Source of the DNA: Planctomicrobium sp051465645
GTDB taxonomy: Bacteria; Planctomycetota; Planctomycetia; Planctomycetales; Planctomycetaceae
Reading direction: 5' to 3'
Assembly: GCF_051465645.1 (NCBI RefSeq)
Contig: NZ_CP195790.1
Location: 1,736,001 to 1,800,000 of the forward strand
Length of the DNA stretch: 64,000 nucleotides
Notes under the pieces: model-generated
Databases searched by the model: none
What the model saw: only the letters and a program-made list of their open reading frames with translations
What the model was told of the DNA's origin: nothing
Position numbers and translations under genes: made by a program
In this document: one piece after another, positions 47,983 through 57,582 of the stretch
How the letters are laid out: every line of letters begins with the position of its first letter
Position numbering within the stretch: position 1 is the first letter of the stretch

Positions 47983-48398
47983 GGCAGTTCCATCTGCACA
48001 TCAAGCCGAGCGTCAAACACTGGCAGGATGTCATCACCCTAATCGAGCAAATCGACTTCAATCCCGTTGACGGCGTGTGATACTAGATTGGCCGCCAATC
48101 CATTGAATTCGGCGTCTTTCAATCCGTCATCGATCGTGCGGCGTTGGCCGTAAAGGACCGAAGTCATTTCCGAACGAGTTTACCTGCCCTGACTGCGTGA
48201 AATCCAGTGTTTTCCATGCATTCCATGACTCCTGCGTTCAGATAAATGCTCGTAGAGAGCAATTGCTGAACTGCATCCACAAAAAAGGCAGGTGGGCAAT
48301 TCGTGTTACCGAATCACCTACCTGCCTGAAGTCTCACTCTGCGTCACCTCTGCACTACAACGTCTCAATTCGAATTGGAATGGACGTTGCCTGCTTTA
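47983..48398. other. Intergenic region DUF255-argG
   Basis: Promoter region of the DUF255 gene (minus strand) and the argG terminator at 48281-48326. No other gene seen. Confidence 0.45.
48281..48326 (-). terminator. Rho-independent terminator of argG
   Basis: Read on the minus strand, GGCAGGT... pairs with ...ACCTGCC (48320-48326 with 48287-48293), extended inward by ATTCG/CGAAT, and the stem is followed by TTTTTT. It lies 72 bases after the argG stop. Confidence 0.85.
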
Positions 48399-49619
48399 TT
48401 AGTACTGACGTGGGCGAACGCGGCCCTGAACTCGAAGCGGAACGCCAAGAATTCGCAGGAAGCCAGTTGCGTCTGTCTGGTTGTACTCTTCTCCGCCTGC
48501 TTCCATTGAAGCGATCGCTTCGTCATACAGGCTCTGTGGAGAAGTCCGGCTGACAACGCGGGCGTTCCCTTTGTACAGGCCGATCGTTACTTCGCCTGTC
48601 ACTGGCTTCTGCAGTTCATTGATGAATGCCATGAGAGCATCCATCTTCGCACAGTACCAGAAGCCGTAGTAAACCATCTCGGCAACTTCAGGGCTCAATC
48701 GATCCCGAAGATGGACGGCATCCCGATCGAGTGTCAGTTGTTCCAATGCGAGATGAGCCGTGTACAGAACGGTCATTCCCGGAGACTCATAAACCCCGCG
48801 AGACTTCATCCCGACGAAGCGGTTTTCAACGATGTCGATGCGCCCCACACCGTTCTTGCCGGCGATCTCGTTCAGCTTCAAAACGATCTTGTCAGCGGCA
48901 AGTTTCTCACCGTTCACAGAGACTGGCACACCGGACTCGAACCCGACAGTGACGTTCGTTTCGACGTCTGGCGCGTCTTTAGGAGAGACAGTCATCCCGA
49001 AATCGATATTCGGAATTCCGTCGACGGCCGGATCTTCCAAGACGCCTGCTTCATAGCTGATGTGCAGGCAGTTTTCGTCTGAAGAATATGGCTTCTTGGC
49101 AGTCGCTTTGACCGGAATATTCTTCTGCTCGCAGTAAGCAATCATCTCCGTACGACCAGGGAACTGCTGACGGAAGGATTCCATACGCCATGGAGCGATG
49201 ATCTTCACGTTCGGATCGAGTGCTTCAGCCGCCAACTGGAAGCGACACTGATCGTTCCCTTTGCCGGTTGCTCCGTGAACGAATGCCTCAGCCCCGACTT
49301 CTCGTGCCCGCTGCAAACATGCTTTCGCGATCAGAGGGCGAGCGATTGATGTTCCGAGAAGATAAATGGTCTCGTACTTCGCCTGCCATTGCAGAACTGG
49401 AAACGCAAAATCACGGCACAGTTCTTCGGTGACGTCGACAGCGATCGACGACTTGGCTCCGATATCAAGGGCCTTCTTGAGAATCGCTGGACGATCTTCG
49501 CAGGGTTGTCCAAGGTCCACATACAAGCAGTGGACGTCGTACCCCTGGTCCATCAACCAGCCTACCAGAACCGAGGTATCCAACCCCCCGCTGTACGCGA
49601 GAACCACTGATTTCGCCAT
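48399..49619 (-). CDS. argG: Argininosuccinate synthase
   Basis: Joins citrulline and aspartate with ATP to give argininosuccinate in arginine biosynthesis. The 406-residue product has the usual length and begins MAKSVVLAYSGGLDTSVL, in which SGGLDTS is the ATP-pyrophosphatase P-loop. Further conserved parts are GATGKGNDQ, the YSSDENCLHISYE segment and the VENRFVGMKSRGVYE-like substrate region. It stands alone, without argH or other arg genes next to it, with a strong terminator (48281-48326). Confidence 0.97.
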   Translation of the reverse strand: MAKSVVLAYSGGLDTSVLVGWLMDQGYDVHCLYVDLGQPCEDRPAILKKALDIGAKSSIAVDVTEELCRDFAFPVLQWQAKYETIYLLGTSIARPLIAKACLQRAREVGAEAFVHGATGKGNDQCRFQLAAEALDPNVKIIAPWRMESFRQQFPGRTEMIAYCEQKNIPVKATAKKPYSSDENCLHISYEAGVLEDPAVDGIPNIDFGMTVSPKDAPDVETNVTVGFESGVPVSVNGEKLAADKIVLKLNEIAGKNGVGRIDIVENRFVGMKSRGVYESPGMTVLYTAHLALEQLTLDRDAVHLRDRLSPEVAEMVYYGFWYCAKMDALMAFINELQKPVTGEVTIGLYKGNARVVSRTSPQSLYDEAIASMEAGGEEYNQTDATGFLRILGVPLRVQGRVRPRQY

Positions 49620-49946
49620 GAGAGCCTCAAAAAAGTTGCTGAACGCAATAAATCACATCGGGTAAGCCAGAAAAACAGGCGGATCAGTCGACTCGGAACT
49701 TCCAGACTGGTTCGCTTGCTCCCTGTGCATCGATTTACACGATTCCCGGTCGACATTCAAATGCGGCGTGATTTCAGGGCAAATTCTCTCACAAATTCAC
49801 AAATACAAAAACCGACATTGATACAACAGCTGATGTCACGGAATATCACCGGTGTTCTCAGGTTCACACTGTTGCATCACGCTAGCCGACATCCCACAAT
49901 CGGGCTGAATTTTTAGTTCTGGACCCTGTCGGAGTTGAGTTGCCTT
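49620..49946. other. Divergent intergenic region
   Basis: Between argG and the isomerase-like gene, both transcribed outward from here. No gene or operator recognised. Confidence 0.4.
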
Positions 49947-50966
<1,020 letters not shown>

Positions 50967-51022
50967 ACCGTATTTGGTCGATCAGTGGCCGCACCGCAGC
51001 CAACGAACGTGAATGAAGAACT

Positions 51023-51060
51023 GCGAGCCTGTACTCCCGATGTGTGTACAGGCTCGCTTT
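51023..51060 (+). terminator. Rho-independent terminator after the isomerase-like gene
   Basis: GCGAGCCTGTAC (51023-51034) pairs perfectly with GTACAGGCTCGC (51046-51057) and is followed by TTTCATT. Confidence 0.85.
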
Positions 51061-51244
51061 CATTCCCAAGGTACTAGTACCGGTCAGATAGATCTGTCAT
51101 TCCATCGCCTCTGCAAAAACGGCAGCAGCCAGATTGTCTGCCACCTGTCTGCACGATGCCATCCTGACAGCCACCCTAACACGGCCGCCAGACGTAAATC
51201 AATAAACAGAAACCACTTCCAAATATTTTCTATTGATTCAAAAA

Positions 51245-51261
51245 CCGGCACGCGGCTTGCA
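51245..51261 (+). promoter_or_regulatory. Sigma-54 (-24/-12) promoter candidate upstream of dnaK
   Basis: CCGGCACGCGGCTTGCA matches the sigma-54 consensus YTGGCACG-N4-TTGCW in all defined positions but one (C for T before GG). The invariant GG (51247-51248) and GC (51259-51260) are exactly ten bases apart. Transcription would begin near 51272, giving a leader of about 275 bases before dnaK. Confidence 0.5.
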
Positions 51262-51547
51262 AGTATCAGTTTGCAATCGTAGTCATGGAACGCTCGCTGC
51301 CGGAAATGACTGTGCTGATTTGAAATCACAGATCGTCTGCGTTCGTTGCCACAAATCATCGCCTCCCTTCCAGTAGATGAATTCCTGAAGGGGTGCCTTA
51401 AAAAGTGGTTCGCAATTCGAACCGGGCGATTTACCATCGGAAATAACAGTTACCTGTCACGCGGGAGTCAGTCTTTCGCCAATCGAGGATGCCGCAGTGC
51501 GGACACTCGATCGAGCAAACTGCTCAAGATCGATTCGGGAGTAAACA

Positions 51548-53440
51548 ATGGCCGTCTCAGAAAAAATTATCGGAATCGACCTTGGAACCACGAACTCCGT
51601 GGTTTCGGTCATGGAAGGTGGCGAAGCGAAAGTGGTCGCCAACCAGGAAGGCGCTCGGACGACCCCCAGCGTTGTTGCTTTCACAAGCAAAGGTGACGTC
51701 CTCGTCGGTGAGCCAGCCAAACGACAGGCAGCAACCAACCCGACCAATACAATTTACTCTGCCAAGCGATTCATGGGACGTCGCCACAGCGAAGTCGAAT
51801 CGGAAGAGAAAATCGTTCCGTACAAAGTGGTCGGCAGTGCCAACGAGTACGTGAAGATCGACGCCAACGGCAAGCAATACACTCCACCTGAAATCTCAGC
51901 TCAGGTGCTGATGAAGCTGAAGGACGCCGCTGAAAGCTATCTCGGCCACCGCGTCAACAAGGCTGTGATCACCGTTCCTGCGTACTTCAACGACGCACAA
52001 CGTCAGGCAACAAAAGACGCCGGTCAAATCGCCGGACTCGAAGTCGCTCGAATCATTAACGAGCCAACTGCCGCCGCTCTGGCCTACGGGCTCGAAAAGA
52101 AGAAGGACGAAAAGATCGTCGTCTTCGATCTCGGGGGCGGAACGTTTGACGTTTCTGTTCTTGAAGTGGAAGAAGGCTCTGTTGAGGTGCTTTCAACCAA
52201 CGGGGACACGCACCTCGGTGGTGACGACTTCGACGATGTTTTGATCAACTTCGTCGCCGAAGAGTTCAAAAAGCAGGAAAGCATTGACCTGCGAAAAGAG
52301 CCAATGGCTCTGCAGCGTCTGCGTGAAGCTTGCGAAAAAGCAAAGAAGGAACTCTCTTCTCTGCAGAGCACCGAGATCAACCTGCCGTTCATTTTCGAAG
52401 CCAAGCACCTTCAGCTGACGATCAGCCGTTCACAGTTTGAACGCATGATCGACCCACTTGTTGAGCGCTGCCGCAAGCCAGTTGAACAGGCATTGAAAGA
52501 TGCCAAACTGACTCCAAAAGATATCGACGAAGTCGTACTCGTTGGGGGATCAACACGAGTTCCAATCGTTGCGGAACTTGTGAAGAAGTTGTTCAACGGC
52601 AAAGAACCTCACAAGGGAGTCAACCCGGACGAAGTTGTTTCGATCGGGGCTGCGATTCAAGGGGCGATCATCGCCGGTGACGTGACAGACGTCGTCCTGC
52701 TCGACGTGACGCCACTCTCTCTCGGGATCGAAACCGAAGGGGGTGTGATGACCGCATTGATCGAACGTAACACCACGATCCCTGTAACCAAGGCCGAAAC
52801 GTTCTCGACTGCCGCTGACAATCAGACAGCAGTGACCGTTCGCGTCTTCCAGGGGGAACGCCCAATGGCAACCGACAACCGGTTGCTGGATCAGTTCAAC
52901 CTCGAAGGGCTTCCACCAGCACCTCGTGGAGTTCCGCAAATCGAAGTGAAGTTCGATATCGACGTGAACGGGATCCTGAGCGTTTCTGCCAAAGACAAAT
53001 CGACCGGTAAGGAACATCGAGTCACCATCCAGCAGTCCAGTGGTCTGTCGGACGACGAAATCGAAAAGATGCGAAAAGACGCCGAGTCTCACGCTGACGA
53101 AGACCGTAAGCGAAAAGAACTGGCTGAAGTTCGTAATCGTGCCTCGAACTTCGTCTATCAGACCGAGAAGACGATGAAAGAGCACGCCGACAAGCTGGAC
53201 GAAGGTTCCAAGTCTGCTCTCGAATCAGCAATGGAGAAAGTTCGCGAAGCTGAGAAGGGTGATGACCCTGCAGCAATTAAATCGGCACTCGAAAACCTCG
53301 AGCACGCGACACATGCTCTCAGCAAGCACATTTACGAAGCCGCAAGCAAGGACGGACAAGCCGGACAGGAAGCAACTGGCGGGACATCCAATCCAAGTGA
53401 CGACGACGTGATCGATGCTGAATTCGAAAAGAAGTCATAA
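51548..53440 (+). CDS. dnaK: Chaperone DnaK (Hsp70)
   Basis: ATP-driven Hsp70 chaperone that binds unfolded proteins with DnaJ and GrpE. The 630-residue protein starts with IIGIDLGTTNSVVSVMEGG, the phosphate-1 motif, and contains the segment EPTAAALAYG, FDLGGGTFDVSVLE (phosphate 2), the GGSTRVPIV motif and the linker LLDVTPLSLGIETEGG. The substrate-binding lid follows and the C-terminus ends in DDDVIDAEFEKKS, the usual bacterial tail. Neither grpE nor dnaJ adjoins it, unlike the classic grpE-dnaK-dnaJ order. GGGAGT lies before the ATG. A strong terminator ends the transcript at 53536. Confidence 0.97.
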   Translation: MAVSEKIIGIDLGTTNSVVSVMEGGEAKVVANQEGARTTPSVVAFTSKGDVLVGEPAKRQAATNPTNTIYSAKRFMGRRHSEVESEEKIVPYKVVGSANEYVKIDANGKQYTPPEISAQVLMKLKDAAESYLGHRVNKAVITVPAYFNDAQRQATKDAGQIAGLEVARIINEPTAAALAYGLEKKKDEKIVVFDLGGGTFDVSVLEVEEGSVEVLSTNGDTHLGGDDFDDVLINFVAEEFKKQESIDLRKEPMALQRLREACEKAKKELSSLQSTEINLPFIFEAKHLQLTISRSQFERMIDPLVERCRKPVEQALKDAKLTPKDIDEVVLVGGSTRVPIVAELVKKLFNGKEPHKGVNPDEVVSIGAAIQGAIIAGDVTDVVLLDVTPLSLGIETEGGVMTALIERNTTIPVTKAETFSTAADNQTAVTVRVFQGERPMATDNRLLDQFNLEGLPPAPRGVPQIEVKFDIDVNGILSVSAKDKSTGKEHRVTIQQSSGLSDDEIEKMRKDAESHADEDRKRKELAEVRNRASNFVYQTEKTMKEHADKLDEGSKSALESAMEKVREAEKGDDPAAIKSALENLEHATHALSKHIYEAASKDGQAGQEATGGTSNPSDDDVIDAEFEKKS

Positions 53441-53501
53441 GGAAAGCGCTCGAGCATGATTCATTAGCAATGATGTTCGAGCAATCCTGAGACAAGACCA
53501 C

Positions 53502-53536
53502 GAAGGGCCTGACGTACAGCACGTCAGGCCCTTTTC
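53502..53536 (+). terminator. Rho-independent terminator of dnaK
   Basis: AAGGGCCTGACGT (53503-53515) pairs perfectly with ACGTCAGGCCCTT (53521-53533), followed by TT. Confidence 0.9.
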
Positions 53537-53569
53537 GCTTCCAGCCTGAATCCAGTCCACTTCCAACAG

Positions 53570-53613
53570 AAAAGACCTCACTCCCAATGGCGATTCGCCA
53601 GAGAATGAGGTCT
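53570..53613 (-). terminator. Terminator-like structure of the minus-strand gene now beyond the IS element
   Basis: AGACCTCA (53573-53580) pairs with TGAGGTCT (53606-53613), and TGGCGA/TCGCCA forms an inner stem (53588-53600). On the minus strand it is followed by TTTTC. It lies between dnaK and the IS element and probably once ended the gene at 54693-55271. Confidence 0.6.
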
Positions 53614-53673
53614 CGAATTTCAGATCCGTTTTTCTACCTGCTTCGCGGCCGCATCATAGACTAAACCGGTTTA

Positions 53674-54693
53674 GAGCATTTTGCAAATTGATCTCCACAT
53701 GATGTGTCGAATTTGGGAGAGTGTGTCGCGTCATGGAGGACCATTATGTCGAATGCACTCTCCGTCGATTTGCGGCGTCGGATACTGGAAGCGATTGACC
53801 AGGGTGTCAGTCAGTCTCAGGTGGCTCGCACGTATCGGGTCGACCGGAAAACAGTTTGGAGCCTAATTCACCATCGTCAGAAAACCGGATCTCTCGAACC
53901 GATCCGTGCTGGAGTGGGGCGAAAATCCAAAGTCGCCCATCGTCAAGCGGACATCAGGCAGGCCATTGCAGACAATTCCAGCCTGACGTTGCAGTCCCTG
54001 ATTGATCAGTTAGGGTTGGCCATCTCTGTTTCAGCATTGAGTCGCACCTTGCGTCGTTGGGGAATCCGGCTCAAAAAAAGTTCTGCACGCCTCAGAACAG
54101 CAACGTCCTGACGTGAAAGAGAAGCGTCGCTGGTGGGGGATTCTGGTTCGCCCCAAGCCCCAGCAGAGGCTCATCTTTCTCGATGAAACCGGGGCCAACA
54201 CGAAGATGGCCCGACTTTACGGTTGGGGGAACAAGTCGGAACGTGTCCGCAGTCAGGTGCCACATGGGCACTGGAAAACGATCACATTCATTGCCGCACT
54301 CCGCTGCACCGGCGTGACGGCCCCCATGGTGCTGGATGGCCCCATGAATCGGGAATCATTTCTGGCGTACATCCAGCAGTGGCTGGTTCCGACATTGAAT
54401 CGCAAAGAGATTGTGGTGCTGGACAATCTCCCTTGTCACAAACAGCCAGAAGTCATTCAAGCCATTGAAGCGGTCGGGGCCAGCGTCTTTTATCTGCCGC
54501 CTTATTCACCGGATTTCAATCCGATTGAGAAAGCGTTCTCGAAGCTGAAAGCACTCCTCCGCAAATTCGCCGAACGGACCATTGAGAACCTCTGGAAGCG
54601 AATCGGAGCCCTCATCGAAACCTTCACTCCCAATGAATGCCGAAACTATTTCCTGAGTTGCGGATACAGGGGAAGTTAAAATGCAAATTGCTC
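53674..54693 (+). mobile_element. IS630-family insertion sequence
   Basis: A 1020-bp element with imperfect inverted ends: left GAGCATTTTGCAAATTG, right (inverted) GAGCAATTTGCATTTTA, with about 19 of 25 positions matching. It is flanked by TA on both sides (53672-53673 and 54694-54695), the target duplication typical of the IS630/Tc1-mariner group. It carries one transposase gene in two frames. The transposase has the DDE catalytic residues, so the copy could be recent and active if the frameshift is made. Confidence 0.88.
53746..54679 (+). CDS. IS630 family transposase in two frames
   Basis: A DDE transposase of the Tc1/mariner-like IS630 family. The first frame (53746-54111), starting after GGAGG, encodes an N-terminal helix-turn-helix region (ALSVDLRRRILEAIDQG, RTYRVDRKTVWSLI). 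The second (stop at 54679) encodes the catalytic core with LIFLDETGANT (first Asp), IVVLDNLPCHK (second Asp) and FNPIEKAFSKLK (Glu). Frames join at the A7 run 54073-54079: a +1 shift gives KKVLHASEQQRPDVKEKR, matching the usual sequence of intact IS630 transposases. The joined product is about 310 residues. Frameshift or transcript slippage on A runs is known in IS630 relatives, so the copy need not be dead. Confidence 0.85.
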
Positions 54694-55271
54694 TAGTACG
54701 AGTATGGCTCTTCTTTGGTCTCATCTGCACCGAATGACTTGCGGAGGTCAGTCACTGTTGCACCGACCGATTTTTCAGGACCGGTCAGCTTCAGGAAGTA
54801 ATTTCCTTTTTCAGTCTGCAGCATGACTGCGATCATTCGATAGCCATCAACTGGCTTGGTCTTCTGCATAATTGGTGGGCCATCTGGCTTATTGTAGGTT
54901 CCAGTCAAATCGACCAGAACATACTTGCCCTGTGGAGATGTCCCCTGAGTCATCTTCACGCTTCGGCCATCACCTTTGAACTGATCAACCCAGCGCTTCA
55001 CGTTTTCTGCAACGGACCCACCCATTGGTGGAAAGACCACGAGTTCAGCTGGTTCCAGTTCGCCTTCCACAGGAGCGATGGCGTACTGAGCCAGACGCAT
55101 CCGACTCGCGACCTGTTGCTGTTTCCAGGTCTTTGGCACATTGAGCTTCAAATCCTGAGCCTGCAACACAACTGTTGCTGGTTCTTCGGCACTGCAAACA
55201 GCAAGCGGCGTCGCCATTGTCATTGCTGCCATGACGACAGCCAGTTTCCAGTTGAGCACTGAAAGCTTCAT
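54693..55271 (-). CDS. Small secreted protein of unknown function
   Basis: A 192-residue exported protein. The ATG at 55271 gives a signal peptide (MKLSVLNWKLAVVMAAMTM, cleavage near CSAEE); the longer frame from 55403 has no signal. The mature part is mostly beta strands: VVLQAQDLKLNVPKTWKQQ, AELVVFPPMGG, KYVLVDLTGTY, YRMIAVMLQTEKGNYFLKL. The pattern TWKQQ...RLAQYA resembles outer-membrane or stress-inducible protein families in planctomycetes, but none can be named safely. The IS630 element inserted at its stop codon, so its last codon is followed by TAG made with the terminal base of the element. Confidence 0.7.
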   Translation of the reverse strand: MKLSVLNWKLAVVMAAMTMATPLAVCSAEEPATVVLQAQDLKLNVPKTWKQQQVASRMRLAQYAIAPVEGELEPAELVVFPPMGGSVAENVKRWVDQFKGDGRSVKMTQGTSPQGKYVLVDLTGTYNKPDGPPIMQKTKPVDGYRMIAVMLQTEKGNYFLKLTGPEKSVGATVTDLRKSFGADETKEEPYSY

Positions 55272-55771
55272 GCAGATATTCCTTGTCATTGAATGTGGAA
55301 TAACCACGGTTGAGACCATTATTGATGCGGACAGCGCTGCCCGAGTCACTTCCGTAGTGCGTAAACACGAAACCGTTCGATCTGACACGTTAACTTGCTG
55401 CAACCGTTCAAACAGACGCAGGTCAGCTTCCGCTCGTCGAAAGCAACCTCATCTACTTTTGGACGGCGCACACAGAGCAACAGATCAACAGATCAAGCCG
55501 GGATCGCCGAATACGCATTCCCATTATTGTCTGGAAATACATGCAGGAATGCAATTCGATAACAGTCGCAATTCATGTAAGTCCAAGTATCACTTCAGCA
55601 GGTGACACTATCGCAAGTGCAACCTCGAGGAATGGCAGCCATACAAATGAAAGAGGGGAAGGTGCAAAATCACCTTCCCCTGCAGGTTCAATCAGATTGT
55701 CGAAACAGTTGTTCTATCAGGACAGTCGATGCGGCAGGTTTGAAATCGCGCCCATGCATCGACCGAACGAT
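55272..55771. other. Intergenic region
   Basis: Promoter region of the small secreted protein (minus strand) plus the terminator hairpin at 55655-55680. No other gene recognised. Confidence 0.4.
55655..55680 (-). terminator. Hairpin after the enolase-superfamily gene
   Basis: GGGGAAGGTG (55655-55664) pairs perfectly with CACCTTCCCC (55671-55680). On the minus strand the stem is followed by TCTTTCATTT. It lies 92 bases after the stop of the gene at 55772-57124. Confidence 0.7.
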
Positions 55772-57124
55772 TTAGTATCCCATTCCGAGGCCGGTCAGAA
55801 TTCCGGTTTTGACAGTTCCGTCTTTGATGTCAAACATCTCTGGGATCTCACGCGCCCAGAGTTTGTTCGCTGATGGGCAGAACTGTCTGGCGTTTCCTTC
55901 GATCGCAGTCACACCTGGAATTCGAGCAGCAAGACTGCACGAATGCAGGAATGATCGGCCCGGACAGGTCAGGTCCTGGACACACAGGAACATCCCGAGC
56001 TTCTGAGCAGCTGCTGCTGCAAACAGTGCCTCAGTATGTCCTTTACATGCCTTGAGTGCGACGCCGCTATAACCCTGCTCACGAGCCAGCAGCAGCGATT
56101 CGTAGTCCAGCAGCGATTCATCAATCACAACTGGCTTCAATTCGGCCGCCCGATGCATCTTGTTCTCTGGATGCGCCTTCAAATCGCGATTCGTTGGCTG
56201 TTCCAGATACTGGACACGGTCATAAGCCTGAGGATTGGTCTCCTGAATTCTCTTCAGGAACTCAAGCACATACTCAACGTTCGCACACTTCTCATTGAAG
56301 TCGAGAGAGTAGAACCATGCCTGACAGCCTCGCTTCGCCTGCGCTTCTGCAGTCACGCGATCGACTGAGAGCACGCGATTGATATCCCAATCGAGATCGT
56401 CGCCGTTCAGCTTGATCTTCAGATGGGTCAATCCATCCGCTGCAATCCACTCACCCAGAGTGACAGGCTGCCCATCATTCGGGGAGTTCTTCACATCTTC
56501 CGGAGTCAATGCATCCAATGCACCAACCAGATGGTAAAGCGGCAGTTTTTCCTTTGGCTTCCGAGACGTGTACTGATCGAGGTACTCGCCTTTGAACTGG
56601 TCGTCCAGATAGTACGCCAGATCGTGGGTCATAAATTCCTTGGACAGAGTGTCGTAAGAATTTAACCCGAGCGCTTTTCCGAACCCATCGTGCAGAGCCG
56701 CATCTAAAGGGCTGGCTGCAACGAGTTGAGCCAACGGAGGAACCGGTTCCGGAAGGCGGTGGTCGCGAGCAACCACCTTGCCAAGGTGGTAATACTCAGC
56801 GGAAATGAGGTACACCAGATCAACAGGGTGAGCGAACTCATCCAGACTGTCGGTCAGAGTCAGAACTCGTTCCGCAAAGTCACACATCGCTTTTTCAGCT
56901 TGCTCGGGAGTGACTTCGCTGGATGGCCATGCCCAGACTGGGCCAACCGGCATACTTCCAAGCCCAGTTGCATGGCGGCGGTCTCTCGTTTCAAGAGTGA
57001 CCTCCACATTCATGATTTTGTGCTTGTCCATCACTCGGCCGCCAAATTTCAGCGGAACCCGAAAGGGAAATTCTTCGAATGTGATGATTGCGTCTTTAAC
57101 CCGGACGTCGGTCGGCCTGTTCAT
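55772..57124 (-). CDS. Enolase-superfamily protein (mandelate racemase/muconate-lactonizing type)
   Basis: A 450-residue member of the enolase superfamily, which abstracts a proton next to a carboxylate with Mg2+. The N-terminal capping domain covers about 10-155; the barrel follows. The KxK motif is K236/K238 in HLKIKLN. Metal ligands fit D275 (YSLDFNEK), E308 (YLEQPT) and D335 (VIDESL). K358 and K361 in LKACKGH may be the second acid/base lysine. This pattern fits the MLE subgroup, which includes muconate-lactonizing enzymes, dipeptide epimerases and o-succinylbenzoate synthases, but the substrate cannot be inferred. It is not MenC-like in context because no other men genes are near and the menaquinone route here is via futalosine. 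Confidence 0.85.
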   Translation of the reverse strand: MNRPTDVRVKDAIITFEEFPFRVPLKFGGRVMDKHKIMNVEVTLETRDRRHATGLGSMPVGPVWAWPSSEVTPEQAEKAMCDFAERVLTLTDSLDEFAHPVDLVYLISAEYYHLGKVVARDHRLPEPVPPLAQLVAASPLDAALHDGFGKALGLNSYDTLSKEFMTHDLAYYLDDQFKGEYLDQYTSRKPKEKLPLYHLVGALDALTPEDVKNSPNDGQPVTLGEWIAADGLTHLKIKLNGDDLDWDINRVLSVDRVTAEAQAKRGCQAWFYSLDFNEKCANVEYVLEFLKRIQETNPQAYDRVQYLEQPTNRDLKAHPENKMHRAAELKPVVIDESLLDYESLLLAREQGYSGVALKACKGHTEALFAAAAAQKLGMFLCVQDLTCPGRSFLHSCSLAARIPGVTAIEGNARQFCPSANKLWAREIPEMFDIKDGTVKTGILTGLGMGY

Positions 57125-57582
57125 AGTTCCAGTTGTAATGGGTGTTCAAAGTGTGGAAGGAAAGACACAGATCGATTTCGACTACGATCACGCAATGATC
57201 TGCAAAAGAAATCACGTCATACCGGAATCATTGCATACTCGAAAGCATGCCTCTGATTCACGGGCAATTATCAACAGAGTTGGATTCCAACTCGGCTAAA
57301 TCAGTTATCGAATTTTGAATGCAGGCTTCAAAACTCTTTCACAATTATTTGAGGATTCTAGAGTTCTGACGAAATCTGATGCAACCTTGTTCGACCAGAC
57401 CATCAACAAACGGCGACAAGGAAGACGACAAATTGGCGACGACCACCCATCCCGCCTAACCAAGGCAGGGAATGTCCGTTGCTCGACGAACGTCGATAAT
57501 TGTCGTAAGTAGCAACAATCAATGAAGATCAGACTTCAAGGTGAGCTCTGGCCTGACAGCGAAACAGCAATCCGAATGCAAA
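57125..57582. other. Intergenic region
   Basis: Upstream of the enolase-superfamily gene and downstream of trpE. No gene recognised. A short hairpin GAGTTGG-ATT-CCAACTC is at about 57277-57294. Confidence 0.4.

Larger units (their letters stand above)
50967..51547. other. Long leader/promoter region of dnaK
   Basis: 580 bases without a convincing gene. It holds the terminator of the preceding gene, a 12-bp palindrome GGTACTAGTACC at 51070-51081 and a sigma-54-like promoter at 51245-51261. No CIRCE element (TTAGCACTC-N9-GAGTGCTAA) could be found before dnaK. Confidence 0.6.

Noticed and set aside
51070..51081. Palindrome GGTACTAGTACC upstream of dnaK
   Set aside because: Too short and too far from the gene to call an operator; kept only as a note in the leader entry.
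50967..51547. CIRCE/HrcA operator before dnaK
   Set aside because: Searched for TTAGCACTC-N9-GAGTGCTAA; nothing close was found.
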